The position numbers and the translations under genes were made by a program. Below are positions 56,278 to 64,000 of a stretch of 64,000 nt of DNA, piece by piece. The stretch comes from Belnapia arida (lineage in GTDB: Bacteria > Pseudomonadota > Alphaproteobacteria > Acetobacterales > Acetobacteraceae). Each line of letters begins with the position of its first letter. The first letter of the stretch is position 1. The DNA lies in NCBI RefSeq assembly GCF_016773205.1, contig NZ_JAETWB010000018.1:26757-90756 (forward strand), read 5' to 3'. The notes under the pieces were generated by a model, which was not told the DNA's origin, made no database searches, and was given only the letters and a program-made list of their open reading frames with translations.

Positions 56278-57450
56278 CTACAGCGTGCGGCCGATGATTT
56301 CGCGCATGATCTCGCTGCTGCCGCCGTAGATGCGGCCGATGCGCGCATCGGCCCAGGCGCGGCCGATCTCGTACTCGGCCATGTAGCCGTAGCCGCCATG
56401 CAGCTGGAGGAAGTCGTCGAAGAGGCGGTTCTGCATCTCGGCGCCGAGCAGCTTGGCGGTCGCCGCCAGCTCGACGGTCAGCTCGCCGCGGAGATGGAGG
56501 GCGAGGCAGTGGTCGGCGAAGACGCGGAACATGGTCGCCTGCGCCTTGGCGTCGGCGAGCTTGAAGCGGTTGTGCTGGAAGTCGATCACCGGCTGGCCGA
56601 AGGCCTGGCGCTCCTTGGTATAGGCGACGGTCTTCTCCAGCATCACCTCCATCCCCATCGCGGCGCGGACGGCGATGACCAGGCGCTCCTGGGGCAGGTT
56701 GCGGATGAGGTAGTTGAAGCCCTTGTTCTCCTCGCCGAGCAGGTTGGCGACGGGGACGCGGACATCTTCGAAGAAGAGCTCCGAGGTGTCCTGCGCGTGC
56801 AGGCCGATCTTCTCGAGGTTGCGGCCCTTGGTGAAGCCGGGGGCATCGGCGGGGACGCAGATCAGCGAGATGCCCTTGCGGCCGGCGGCTGGGTCGGTCT
56901 TGGCGCAGACGATGACGAGGTCGGCCAGCTGGCCGTTGCTGATGAAGGTCTTCGACCCGTTGATGACGTATTCGTCGCCTTCGCGGCGCGCGGTGGTGCG
57001 CATCGCCTTCAGGTCGCTGCCCATGCCGGGCTCGGTCATGGCGATGGCGCCGATGATCTCGCCGCGCGCCATCCCGGGCAGCCAGTCGCGCTTGCGCTCC
57101 TCCGTCGCCAGGTCGGCGACATAGGGAACGACGATGTCGGAATGCAGCGGGAAGCCGGGGCCGGTGCAGTTGGTGCGCGCGATCTCCTCGATGATGATGG
57201 CGCTGTAGCCGAAGTCGGCGCCGGCGCCGCCGTATTCCTCGGAGAGCATGGGGCAGAGCAGGCCGGCGCTGCCTGCTTCGAGCCAGACGCTGCGCGGGAC
57301 GATGCCGTCACGCTCCCATTGCCGGTGGAAGGGGACGATGTGCTTCTCGAAGAAGCGGCGCACCTGGTCGCGGAACATCTCGTGGTCCGAGTTGTAGACG
57401 GTGCGGGGGCCGGCGAGGCTGCGGCCGGGCAGGGCGGGGTTGGTGTCCAT
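56278..57450 (-). CDS. Acyl-CoA dehydrogenase
   Basis: A 390-residue flavoprotein that oxidises an acyl-CoA to the 2-enoyl-CoA. The family signatures are the AIAMTEPGMGSDLKAM loop, TFISNGQLADLVIVCAKTD, FEDVRVPVANLLGEENKGFNYLI, an ERQAFGQPVIDFQ segment and the C-terminal YGGSSEIMREIIGRTL. The usual catalytic glutamate is expected in the GYGYMAEYEIGRAW region. It is full length, with its ATG at 57450. It lies in a minus-strand operon between a CoA-transferase and a Bug receptor. Confidence 0.93.
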   Translation of the reverse strand: MDTNPALPGRSLAGPRTVYNSDHEMFRDQVRRFFEKHIVPFHRQWERDGIVPRSVWLEAGSAGLLCPMLSEEYGGAGADFGYSAIIIEEIARTNCTGPGFPLHSDIVVPYVADLATEERKRDWLPGMARGEIIGAIAMTEPGMGSDLKAMRTTARREGDEYVINGSKTFISNGQLADLVIVCAKTDPAAGRKGISLICVPADAPGFTKGRNLEKIGLHAQDTSELFFEDVRVPVANLLGEENKGFNYLIRNLPQERLVIAVRAAMGMEVMLEKTVAYTKERQAFGQPVIDFQHNRFKLADAKAQATMFRVFADHCLALHLRGELTVELAATAKLLGAEMQNRLFDDFLQLHGGYGYMAEYEIGRAWADARIGRIYGGSSEIMREIIGRTL

Positions 57451-57526
57451 GGCCTTGTCTCTTCCCTGAGCGTGGTCGTCGGAGGCCGGAGCGGCCGGAG
57501 GCGTGAATCACGCAATCAAATGAAAC

Positions 57527-58642
57527 TCAGATTGCTTGTGCGCTGCGGAGGGCGGCGATGTCGTCGGCGGTGAAGCCGCAATCGGCGAGGATCTCGTCGG
57601 GCGCCGCGCGGGCGGGCGGGCCGGGCTCGGCCGGGGTGCGGCTGAAGCGGGGGGCGGGGGCGGGCTGCACCACGCCGTCGCGGGCGAGGAAGGTGCCACG
57701 GGCTTGGTTGTGCGGGTGGCGCGGCGCCTCGTCCATGTCGAGGACGGGGGCGATGCAGGCGTCCGTCCCCTCGAAGAGCGCGGCCCAGTCGTCGCGGGTG
57801 CGGCCGCGGAAGATGGCGATCAGCTCGCCCTTCAGCGCCGGCCAGGCGGCGGGGGACATGCGGTCGGGGAAGCGGCCCGGGTCGAGGCCGAGCTTCTCGC
57901 ACATGAGTGCGAAGAATTGCGGCTCGATGGGGCCGACGGCGATGCTGCGGCCGTCGGCGCATTCATAGGTGTCGTACCAGGGGGCGGCGCCATCGAGCAT
58001 GTTGGAACCGCGCTCCTGCGACCAGCGGCCGCGGGCCTTGGCCGCGTAGATCGGGGCCATCAGCAACGCGGCGCCGTCGACCATGGCGGCATCCACCACC
58101 TGGCCGCGGCCGCTGCCCTTCGCCTCCAGCATGGCGGCGAGCAGGCCGAGGGCGAGCAGCATGCCGCCGCCGCCATAGTCGCCGACGAGGTTCAGCGGCG
58201 GGACGGGGCGCTCGCCGGCGCGGCCGATGGCGTGCAGCGCGCCGGTGAGGGCGATGTAGTCGATGTCATGGCCGGCGGACTGGGCGAGCGGGCCCTCCTG
58301 GCCCCAGCCGGTCATGCGGCCATAGGCGAGGCGCGGGTTGCGGGCGAGGCAGGGCTCCGGGCCGAGGCCGAGGCGTTCCATCACGCCGGGGCGAAAGCCC
58401 TCGATCAGCGCATCGGCTGAGTCGACCAAGCGGAGCGTGGCCTCGATGGCGGCGGGGGATTTCAGGTCGAGGGCGATGGTGCGGCGGCCGCGGAGGACGA
58501 AATCCTCGGGCGGCGGGGGCGGGGCGCCCTTGCGCTCAAGGCGGATGACCTCGGCGCCGAGATCGGCGAGCACCATGGCGCAGAAGGGGCCGGGGCCGAT
58601 GCCGGCGAATTCCAGGACGCGCAGGCCCTTCAGGGGTCCCAT
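57527..58642 (-). CDS. Family III CoA-transferase, alpha-methylacyl-CoA racemase-like
   Basis: A 371-residue CaiB/BaiF family protein. The sequence is closest in style to alpha-methylacyl-CoA racemase: [32 protein letters not shown] at the start, [54 protein letters not shown] and the [19 protein letters not shown] segment, each quoted in part. The racemase His and Asp motif GHDIDY is present, favouring racemisation of 2-methylacyl-CoA esters over CoA transfer. It is the first gene of the acyl-CoA block; the acyl-CoA dehydrogenase starts 76 nt downstream. Confidence 0.86.
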   Translation of the reverse strand: MGPLKGLRVLEFAGIGPGPFCAMVLADLGAEVIRLERKGAPPPPPEDFVLRGRRTIALDLKSPAAIEATLRLVDSADALIEGFRPGVMERLGLGPEPCLARNPRLAYGRMTGWGQEGPLAQSAGHDIDYIALTGALHAIGRAGERPVPPLNLVGDYGGGGMLLALGLLAAMLEAKGSGRGQVVDAAMVDGAALLMAPIYAAKARGRWSQERGSNMLDGAAPWYDTYECADGRSIAVGPIEPQFFALMCEKLGLDPGRFPDRMSPAAWPALKGELIAIFRGRTRDDWAALFEGTDACIAPVLDMDEAPRHPHNQARGTFLARDGVVQPAPAPRFSRTPAEPGPPARAAPDEILADCGFTADDIAALRSAQAI

Positions 58643-58751
58643 TGGACTTCCTCCGTGATTGGAGGAAGCTTAGCAGGCTACGCGAATTGCGGAAGAGAAA
58701 AGGGCCGGCAGCGACGCCGGCCCCCTCTCGCCGTCAGATCAGGCGGTGCGC

Positions 58752-59216
58752 TTAGCTGCGGCCGCCATGGCTGTTCTGACCACCCTTCTTGCCGGCCTCG
58801 CTGGCCTTCTCGCGGTCCTGGGCGAAGTTGCCGCCCGAGCCAGAGCCCGAACCGCCGCTGCCGCCGCCGCCGCCGCCGCCATGGCTGCTCTGGCCGCCGG
58901 AGCGGCCGGCCTCGGCGGCCTTCTCGCGGTCGTTCGCGAAGTTGGCGGGGTTGTTCTCCTTGCCCTGGTGCTGGCCGCCGATGCGGCCGGCCTCGGCGGC
59001 CTTCTCGCGGTCATTCGCGAAGTTGGCGGGGTTGTTTTCCTTGCCCTGGTGCTGGCCACCGATATGGCCGGCCTCGGAGGCCTTCTGCCGGTCGTTGGCG
59101 AAGTTGCCCGGGTTGTTCTCGGCGCTCTGGTGGGTGCCGCCGGTATGGCCGGCGCGCGAGGCCTTCTCACGGTCGTTGGCGAAGTTGCCGGGATTGCTGT
59201 TGCCGCTATTGGCCAT
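58752..59216 (-). CDS. KGG-repeat general stress protein, five-repeat form
   Basis: A 154-residue hydrophilic protein built from five KGG/Con-10-type repeats. Four begin NPGNFANDREKA or NPANFANDREKA, each followed by an AGHxGG or AGRxGG turn and a QGKENNPA linker. The fifth is GGNFAQDREKASEAGKKGG. A long glycine/serine linker (about residues 107-127) precedes the last copy, and the end KGGQNSHGGRS is shared with the two-repeat gene at 43.3 kb. Such proteins are associated with stress or desiccation. ATG 59216 follows GGGAAGAACACC. A 240-nt A/T-rich leader lies upstream. Confidence 0.88.
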   Translation of the reverse strand: MANSGNSNPGNFANDREKASRAGHTGGTHQSAENNPGNFANDRQKASEAGHIGGQHQGKENNPANFANDREKAAEAGRIGGQHQGKENNPANFANDREKAAEAGRSGGQSSHGGGGGGGSGGSGSGSGGNFAQDREKASEAGKKGGQNSHGGRS

Positions 59217-59457
59217 GGTGTTCTTCCCTGTCCCGTTACTGCGTGGCCGCCTCGTCCGCGGCCTGCGACGACAGAACGTGGAACGGTGCTTCCGGATGCG
59301 GCGGCGGACGCACAAAGCCGAGAAAAAATACTGCAAAATCAGTATTATAAACCATGCGAAGGCGGCATGGAGCGGCGCAAGGCCAAGGTTTTTCGGCTCG
59401 GTTGCGGGGCCGGTCCTGCAACATCCACAAGGGAGTAACCGCGAAGGTTTTTCACGC
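59217..59457 (-). other. Leader region of the five-repeat KGG gene
   Basis: This 241-nt interval has no credible gene and separates the KGG gene from the ABC permease stop. It becomes strikingly A/T-rich at 59320-59350 and holds the promoter-like element annotated there. It is the only plausible promoter site for the KGG gene. Confidence 0.5.
59327..59349 (-). promoter_or_regulatory. TATAAT box overlapping a 7-bp inverted repeat
   Basis: On the minus strand a perfect -10 hexamer TATAAT occupies 59349-59344. It overlaps the inverted repeat AATACTG-CAAAAT-CAGTATT (59327-59346). The box is about 128 nt upstream of the KGG ATG. No convincing -35 is seen at 16-18 nt, so activator dependence or an overlapping repressor site is possible. 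Confidence 0.45.
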
Positions 59458-60288
59458 TCAGCGCGAGCGGGAGCGGCCGGCCAGGAGAGTGCTGCCGATG
59501 AGCGTCAGGACCAGGGTGACGACGAGGAGGAGGAAGGCGAGCGCGGCGCCGAAAGGCCAGTTGGTCCCCCGCACGAACTGGTCGTAGACGGCGGGCGCCA
59601 TCATCTTGAACTGCGGGCCGCCGAGCAGGACCGGCGTCGCGTAGGCGTTCATGCAGAGAATGAAGACGAGGACGCAGCCGGCGGCGACGCCGGGCAGCGC
59701 CAGCGGCAGGACGACGCGGCGGAAGGCGGTGAGCGGGCCGGCGCCGAGATTGGCCGCCGCTTCCTCGACGCCGCGGGGGATGCCCTCGATCACCGCCGAG
59801 AGGGTCAGGATCATGTAGGGGGCGACGACGGCGAGGATGCCGGCGATGACGGCGCCGGTGGTGTAGAGCATCGGCCAGGGCTCGGCGATCAGCCCAGCGC
59901 CGAGGAGGGCGGCGTTGATGGCGCCGTCGCGGCCGAGGAGGGCCATCCAGCCGGCGGCCCGCACCACGTTGCCGACGAGCAGCGGGAAGAGCGTCAGGAT
60001 CACGGCGAGGCTCTTCCACCGGCTCTCCATGCGGGCGAGCCAGTAGGCGGGGGGGAAGCCGATCAGCAGGGCGAGCAGCGTGCAGGCCAGTGCCACGCCG
60101 AGGGTCGTCGCCAGCACCTCGCGGTAATAGGGGTCGGCGAGGGCGCGGAGGTAGTTCTCCGCGGTCAGCGCCTCCTGCATCATCTGCGCGGCGTCGTAGC
60201 GGTTCAGGCTGATGCGGAAGAGCATCGCCATCGGCGCGACGAGCAGGCCGAGCACCAGCAGCGTCGCCGGGAGGAGGAGGGCGGCCAT
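59458..60288 (-). CDS. ABC transporter permease (PotB-like)
   Basis: A 276-residue inner-membrane permease with six TM segments. The EAA loop GVEEAAANLGAGPLTAFRRVVLPLALPGV, which docks on the ATPase, is quoted in part and sits at about residues 165-190. The first-loop region after TM1 is long, as in polyamine-type PotB. It is the last gene of a four-gene minus-strand operon with receptor, ATPase and second permease, so this is a complete importer for a polyamine, opine or related small cation. ATG 60288 lies 7 nt after the receptor stop. Confidence 0.9.
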   Translation of the reverse strand: MAALLLPATLLVLGLLVAPMAMLFRISLNRYDAAQMMQEALTAENYLRALADPYYREVLATTLGVALACTLLALLIGFPPAYWLARMESRWKSLAVILTLFPLLVGNVVRAAGWMALLGRDGAINAALLGAGLIAEPWPMLYTTGAVIAGILAVVAPYMILTLSAVIEGIPRGVEEAAANLGAGPLTAFRRVVLPLALPGVAAGCVLVFILCMNAYATPVLLGGPQFKMMAPAVYDQFVRGTNWPFGAALAFLLLVVTLVLTLIGSTLLAGRSRSR

Positions 60289-60295
60289 TGCTGCC

Positions 60296-61333
60296 TTACC
60301 GCTTGAACTCCTTGTTCCAGAAATCGATCAGCGCGACCTGGTTCTTGGCGATGTACTCGTAGTCGGGGGTGCGGAGCTTCGCCTGCTGCTCCGGCGTCAG
60401 GCTGATCTGGCGGGCAAGCTCGGGGGGGAGCTGGGCGTCGGTGACGGTCGGCGCATAGCCCATGCGGTCGGCGAAGGCGGTCTGGGCGCGGGCGTCGAGG
60501 GCGGCGTCGAGATAGGCGAGGGCGCCCGCGCGGTTGCGGGCGTTCTTCGGCACCGACATCTCGAAGCAGATGCTCGTCGCGCCCTCGCTCGGGACGGCGT
60601 GCTCGACGGGGATGCCGGACTTCTTCCACATGAAGCCGCGGGCGAGCCACATGATGGTCAGCCAGACCTCCTCCGACTTCAGGGCGGCGGCCAGCGCCTC
60701 GTTGGAGGGGTAGATCTTCACGTCGAGGCTGCGCAGCTCCATCAGCTTCTTCTTGCCGGGCTCGTAGTCGTGCTCGGTGCCGCCGGCGGCGAGCGAGGCG
60801 GCTTCCATGTTCTGCAGGTGCAGGATGTCGACGAGGCCGACGCGGCCGCGGTATTTCGGGTCCCAAAGGTCGGCATAGGATTGCGGCGCCGTCGTCACCT
60901 TGGCCGGGTTGTAGAGGATGACCTTCGCCGAATAGATGTGCGGCGCCGAATAGGGGCGCTTCAGCGAGGGGATCGCCTTGGCGAGGTTGGGGATGCGGCC
61001 CTCCTCGATCGGCTCGAAGACGCCCTGCTGGGCGAGGGTGAACATGTCCACGTCCGAGAGGCAGCAGACATCCATGCTGCCGCGGCGCGAGGCGCGCTCG
61101 GCGATCAGCTTGGTCTTGCGCGGGTCCTGCGGGCCGACATCCTGCAGTACCTCGATCCCCTTCGGGGCAAGGATCGGCTTGTCGATGTTGGAGGCGAGCA
61201 GGTCGCCGTAGTCGCCGCCCCAGGTGCCGACCACGACCTGGCCAGACGCTTGAGCATCGGCGAGGCCGGGGAAGCCAAGGGGAAGACCAGTGGCGAGGGC
61301 GGCGGCGAGGGTGCTGCGGCGGGTCAGTCGCAT
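60296..61333 (-). CDS. Extracellular solute-binding protein of a polyamine/opine-type ABC importer
   Basis: A 345-residue periplasmic receptor with a twin-arginine-like signal (MRLTRRSTLAAALATGLPLG). The mature part has VVVGTWGGDYGDLLASNIDKPI, VGPQDPRKTKLIAERASRRGSMDV, the KVILYNPAKVTTAPQSYADLWDPKYRGRVGLVD domain crossover and a C-terminal EYIAKNQVALIDFWNKEF helix. These fit PotD/opine-type receptors of the bacterial solute-binding family 1. The precise ligand is not predictable. It lies between the ATPase gene (17 nt upstream) and a permease. Confidence 0.9.
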   Translation of the reverse strand: MRLTRRSTLAAALATGLPLGFPGLADAQASGQVVVGTWGGDYGDLLASNIDKPILAPKGIEVLQDVGPQDPRKTKLIAERASRRGSMDVCCLSDVDMFTLAQQGVFEPIEEGRIPNLAKAIPSLKRPYSAPHIYSAKVILYNPAKVTTAPQSYADLWDPKYRGRVGLVDILHLQNMEAASLAAGGTEHDYEPGKKKLMELRSLDVKIYPSNEALAAALKSEEVWLTIMWLARGFMWKKSGIPVEHAVPSEGATSICFEMSVPKNARNRAGALAYLDAALDARAQTAFADRMGYAPTVTDAQLPPELARQISLTPEQQAKLRTPDYEYIAKNQVALIDFWNKEFKR

Positions 61334-61350
61334 CGGGAGGGTCTCCGGGC

Positions 61351-62427
61351 TCAGGTCGGGTCGTCGGGGAGGTCGCCGGGCTCGGCGGGGAGCAGGCGGG
61401 CCTCGGCGGGGTCCCAGTGGGCGAGGACGGCATCGCCGGGGGCGAGGGCGCGGCGTGGGTCGCCCTCGGCCGGCGTCGGCGCGCTGGCGAGCAGGCGCGT
61501 GCCGGCGAGGTCGAGATGGTACTCGGTCTGGGCGCCGAGATAGGTGACGGCCACGAGGCGGGCGGCGAGGCCATCGCCTGCAGTAGCGACCGCGATCCGC
61601 TCCGGGCGGAGGGCGAGGACCTGGCCGTGATGGGCCTGCTGGGGCAGGCAGGGGAGCAAGGCGCCGCCCGGGGTGCGGAACCGGCCGGGGGCCTCTGGCG
61701 TGCCGCGGAGCAGGTTGCAGCGGCCGATGAAGCCGGCGACGAAGGCGTCGGCCGGGCGCTCGTAGAGCGCCTCCGCCGTGCCGATCTGGCGGACGCGGCC
61801 GCGCTCCATCACCACCAGCCGGTCGGCCATGGTCAGCGCCTCCTCCTGGTCATGGGTGACGAAAAGGGTCGTCAGGCCGAGGCGCTGCTGGAGGGCGCGG
61901 ATCTCGATGCGGACCTCGGCGCGGAGCTTGGCGTCGAGGTTGGATAGCGGCTCGTCTAGCAGGAAGACGGCGGGGTTGACGACGAGGGCGCGGGCCAGCG
62001 CCACGCGCTGCTGCTGGCCGCCGGAGAGCTGGCGGGGGAGGCGGCCGGCCAGGCCTTCCAGCCGGGCGAGGCGGAGGGCTTCGCGCACCCGCGCGTCGCG
62101 CTCGGCGCGGGCGACCTTCCGCATCTCGAGGCCGAAGGCGACGTTCTCGCCGACCGTCATGTGCGGGAAGAGGGCGTAGGACTGGAATACCATGCCCGTG
62201 TCGCGGCCATGCGGCGGGGCCCGCGTCACGTCGCGGCCGGCGATGAGGATGCGGCCGCTGCTGGGCGGGACGAAGCCGGCGACCATCCGCAAGGTCGTCG
62301 TCTTGCCGCAGCCGGAGGGGCCGAGCAGGGCGACGAATTCGCCCTGCGCCACATCGAGGTCGACCCGCTCGACGGCGGTGGTGGTGGCGTAGCGGCGGCT
62401 GAGCCCGTCGAGGGTGAGGGTGCCCAT
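61351..62427 (-). CDS. ABC transporter ATP-binding protein (PotA-like)
   Basis: A 358-residue ATPase. Motifs are Walker A GPSGCGKTTTLR (about residues 37-48), Q-loop VFQSYALFPHMTV, signature LSGGQQQRVALARAL (about 134-148), Walker B VFLLDEPLSNLD, and H-loop FVTHDQEEA. The C-terminal TOBE domain begins near 280 (LALRPERIAVA). This CUT1/polyamine-class layout fits the flanking permeases and receptor. ATG 62427 is chosen; the long upstream open frame is antisense-type noise. Its stop is 17 nt before the receptor start. Confidence 0.93.
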   Translation of the reverse strand: MGTLTLDGLSRRYATTTAVERVDLDVAQGEFVALLGPSGCGKTTTLRMVAGFVPPSSGRILIAGRDVTRAPPHGRDTGMVFQSYALFPHMTVGENVAFGLEMRKVARAERDARVREALRLARLEGLAGRLPRQLSGGQQQRVALARALVVNPAVFLLDEPLSNLDAKLRAEVRIEIRALQQRLGLTTLFVTHDQEEALTMADRLVVMERGRVRQIGTAEALYERPADAFVAGFIGRCNLLRGTPEAPGRFRTPGGALLPCLPQQAHHGQVLALRPERIAVATAGDGLAARLVAVTYLGAQTEYHLDLAGTRLLASAPTPAEGDPRRALAPGDAVLAHWDPAEARLLPAEPGDLPDDPT

Positions 62428-62429
62428 GG

Positions 62430-63242
62430 TCAGACGACCCGGCTCAGCGAGACGAAGCGGTCGGTGATCAGCATGAGCGCGCCGACGAGCGCGATCTGCA
62501 CGGTGGCGACGGCGGCGAGCGTCGGGTCCACGCGGAATTCCAGGTAGTTCAGCATGGCGACGGGGAGGGTGGTGCGGCCGGGGCCGACCAGGAGCAGCGT
62601 CAATTCGAGGTTCTCGAAGCTCTGGATGAAGCTGAACAGGCAGGCGGCGACGACGCCGGGGCGGAGCATCGGCAGGGTGACGCGGCGGAAGACGGTGAAG
62701 GGGCGGGCGCCGAGATTGGCCGCCGCCTCCTCCGCCGCGCGGTCGAGGCCCTGGAGCGAGGCGGCGACGAGGCGGACCGTCCAGGGAATGGTCAGCAGGA
62801 CATGGGCGGCGACGAGGCCGGGGAGGGTGCCCTTGATGTCGTCGTCGATCCAGAATTCGGCCCGGACGTAGAACAGGTAGAGGGCGGTGCCGGCGACGAC
62901 GCCGGGGACGGCGAGCGGACCGAGGAGGAGCGTGTTCAGCGCGCCGCGGAGGCCGCCGAGGCGGGCGCGGGCGAGGGCCAGCGCCGCCGCCGTGCCGAGG
63001 GGGACGCCGATCGCGGTCGCGACCAGGGCCAGTTGCAGCGAGGTGGCGAAGCCGCGGGCGAATTCGCGCTTCTCCCAGGCATTGGCGTACCACGCGAGGC
63101 TGAGGCCCTGCGGTGGGAAGGAGACGATCTCCTGGGCGAAGACGCTGATGACGATGACGGCGAGCACCGGCGCCAGGATCAGCCCATAGGCCCCCGTCAC
63201 CGCCACGCCGAACGCCGCCCTCTGCAGGCGTGACCCTGCCAT
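62430..63242 (-). CDS. ABC transporter permease (PotC-like)
   Basis: A 270-residue inner-membrane permease with six TM helices. The EAA motif AAEEAAANLGARPFTVFRRVTLPMLRPGV (partly quoted) lies at about residues 167-190. ATG 63242 has AAAGGGGGC upstream and gives the family N-terminus; the 30-residue upstream extension is proline/histidine-rich and unlikely. It is the first gene of the importer operon, with the ATPase starting 2 nt downstream. A repeat cluster lies 76 nt upstream of the start. Confidence 0.91.
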   Translation of the reverse strand: MAGSRLQRAAFGVAVTGAYGLILAPVLAVIVISVFAQEIVSFPPQGLSLAWYANAWEKREFARGFATSLQLALVATAIGVPLGTAAALALARARLGGLRGALNTLLLGPLAVPGVVAGTALYLFYVRAEFWIDDDIKGTLPGLVAAHVLLTIPWTVRLVAASLQGLDRAAEEAAANLGARPFTVFRRVTLPMLRPGVVAACLFSFIQSFENLELTLLLVGPGRTTLPVAMLNYLEFRVDPTLAAVATVQIALVGALMLITDRFVSLSRVV

Positions 63243-63317
63243 CCAGCCCCCTTTCGCCTCCCGCGGCGCACCGTGATGCGGGGGCGGGTGCGGGTCAAGC
63301 ACTGGTGCGGATGGCGG

Positions 63318-63352
63318 AACATCATAGCCCATGATGTTGGGCCCGTGATGTT
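63318..63352. promoter_or_regulatory. Operator-like TGATGTT repeat cluster upstream of the ABC importer operon
   Basis: AACATCAT (63318-63325) and ATGATGTT (63331-63338) form an 8-bp inverted repeat with a 5-nt centre. A third TGATGTT follows at 63346-63352. The cluster lies 76-110 nt upstream of the first permease gene and looks like two adjacent operator sites. Confidence 0.5.
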
Positions 63353-63421
63353 GGGTTTGACGGGGTGGGGGGGCTTCGGTATGAAGCGGCCTGCATACGT
63401 CGTGAGCCGTGCTGCACCTGC

Positions 63422-63514
63422 GGAGGGGTGGCCGAGTGGCTGAAGGCGACGGTTTGCTAAACCGTTATAGGGGGTCAACCTCTATCGTGGGTTCGAATCC
63501 CATCCCCTCCGCCA
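63422..63514 (+). tRNA. tRNA-Ser (GCT anticodon)
   Basis: A class II tRNA with a 7-bp acceptor stem (GGAGGGG at 63422-63428 with CCCCTCC at 63504-63510), discriminator G63511 and genomically encoded CCA (63512-63514). The anticodon arm is ACGGT-TTGCTAA-ACCGT (63449-63465), with anticodon GCT at 63456-63458 reading AGC and AGU serine codons. A long variable arm and GTTCGAATCCC T-arm are present. tRNA-Ser genes are frequent integration targets. Confidence 0.97.
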
Positions 63515-63701
63515 CTTCCCTTACTAAATCAGCAAACTGTCATTCCGGGGACACACCCGCTGGCCCGATGGGCCACACCGTCAGCGGCTTGCTGTGGTCT
63601 TTTTTGTGGTCCCCGGCGCGTTTCGTTGCCGCCCCGGCAGTGCCGGTTCGAGGAATGGTTGCCGCCCGGGACGATGGCCCTGGGCGCTGGTCCGGGGTCT
63701 G
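63515..63701 (+). other. Post-tRNA spacer
   Basis: No gene is seen here. TGGCCC (63561-63566) and GGGCCA (63570-63575) form a 6-bp stem, and a T6 run lies at 63600-63605. CCGGGGAC (63545-63552) is repeated inverted as GTCCCCGG (63609-63616). The stem is too far from the T-run to be a standard terminator for the tRNA. Confidence 0.4.
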
Positions 63702-63974
63702 CTACGGCGCGCCGAGGGCTGCAACCCAGGCCGGTGGGGGCTGCGGCGCCAAATCCACGGACTCAAGGCCCTTGGCCTGGCGCATCAAAACGTTGAAGTT
63801 CACCGAGCAGCTCATGAAATTCGGGGCAAAGACCAGCATGGAGGAGGATCCCGCTGCGGTAGCCTCGACCATCTGACCTAGCCCCGGCAGGTTCCGCACC
63901 GTAACCTCGATGCCTTCCTGGCGGGTCACGTCCGTCAACGTGGTGGAATTTGCTGATGGGCTGCGGGTGACCAC
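63702..63974 (-). CDS. Hypothetical protein, possibly a remnant
   Basis: A 90-residue frame from GTG 63974; an in-frame TGA just upstream shows that it does not extend to the window edge. Base and codon usage are less GC-biased than in neighbouring genes. The segment MLVFAPNFMSCSVNFNVLM has only a faint resemblance to the APN-x-S-x-GVN stretch of dihydrodipicolinate reductases, too little for a call. No ribosome site is obvious. It could be a degraded gene or a chance frame beyond the tRNA. Confidence 0.25.
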   Translation of the reverse strand: MVTRSPSANSTTLTDVTRQEGIEVTVRNLPGLGQMVEATAAGSSSMLVFAPNFMSCSVNFNVLMRQAKGLESVDLAPQPPPAWVAALGAP

Positions 63975-64000
63975 GGCTCAGGCGGGCCGGGGTGGCAGTT

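Noticed and set aside
55105..57573. An 822-codon plus-strand frame across the Bug receptor and acyl-CoA dehydrogenase genes
   Set aside because: It spans two well-supported minus-strand genes and their spacer and has Gly/Ala/Val-rich shadow composition.
58752..59216. CRISPR-like or tandem DNA repeat array
   Set aside because: The regular repeats are protein-coding KGG repeats of uneven conservation with no spacers, so this is a repeat protein rather than a CRISPR array.
63702..63974. Dihydrodipicolinate reductase fragment
   Set aside because: Only one short stretch (VFAPNF...VNFNVL) is reminiscent; no cofactor or catalytic motif is present.

Overview
The window looks like a chromosomal segment of a high-GC alphaproteobacterium. 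The best guess is Acetobacteraceae of the Roseomonas type. This is inferred from the end of a Nuo operon followed by birA, an RNase J, a DUF1467 protein, the short (editing-domain-free) proS, lolCD and dnaE, plus the wealth of Bug-type solute receptors and CoA-transferases. Coding density is very high. I see no insertion sequence, prophage, CRISPR array, rRNA or replication origin. The only tRNA is tRNA-Ser(GCT) near the right end.

Region 1 (1-22.7 kb) is mostly core housekeeping: the tail of a probable nuoN, birA, rnj, DUF1467, proS, lolC-lolD and dnaE, with an EamA exporter and Ada interleaved. It continues with a DOPA-dioxygenase-like protein, aqpZ, a frameshifted methyltransferase, an acyl-CoA synthetase, oligoendopeptidase F, an ABC1 kinase and the pntAA-pntAB-pntB transhydrogenase operon, which ends in a textbook terminator.

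Region 2 (22.7-46.1 kb) is accessory metabolism and signalling. It holds an isolated rutB-like gene, an unrecognised polytopic membrane protein, an SDR, and two tandem amidohydrolases coupled to a family III CoA-transferase. It also has a small lipoprotein, TrmO, a methyl-accepting chemotaxis protein cut by one in-frame TAG, an RraA-like aldolase, an OmpR-type regulator and an HMG-CoA-lyase-like protein that has lost its metal-binding histidines. A D-aminoacylase, a DUF3141 protein with a PHA-synthase-like catalytic triad and a PhaR-like operator, an orphan ParD, TonB, a luciferase-like oxidoreductase, a KGG stress protein and a rearranged CoA-transferase complete it.

Region 3 (46.1-63.3 kb) begins with an HWE histidine kinase. 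A long minus-strand run follows, transcribed as MBL hydrolase, DehI-like protein, TAXI receptor, greB, a ROK protein whose two halves appear in swapped order, and an alpha/beta hydrolase. Next comes an acyl-CoA block (AMP-forming ligase, Bug receptor, acyl-CoA dehydrogenase, CoA-transferase), a five-repeat KGG protein, and a complete four-gene polyamine/opine-type ABC importer with an operator-like repeat upstream.

The catabolic genes fit a lifestyle of scavenging organic acids: periplasmic receptors catch the acids, ligases or CoA-transferases activate them, and dehydrogenases or amidohydrolases process them. The right end (63.4-64 kb) has tRNA-Ser and then a stretch of different texture that may be an island boundary. 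The most unusual items are the apparently circularly permuted ROK protein, the HMG-CoA-lyase pseudoenzyme, the DUF3141 gene with a CTGC-N3-GCAG operator, the KGG repeat expansion, and two otherwise intact genes each broken by a single lesion.
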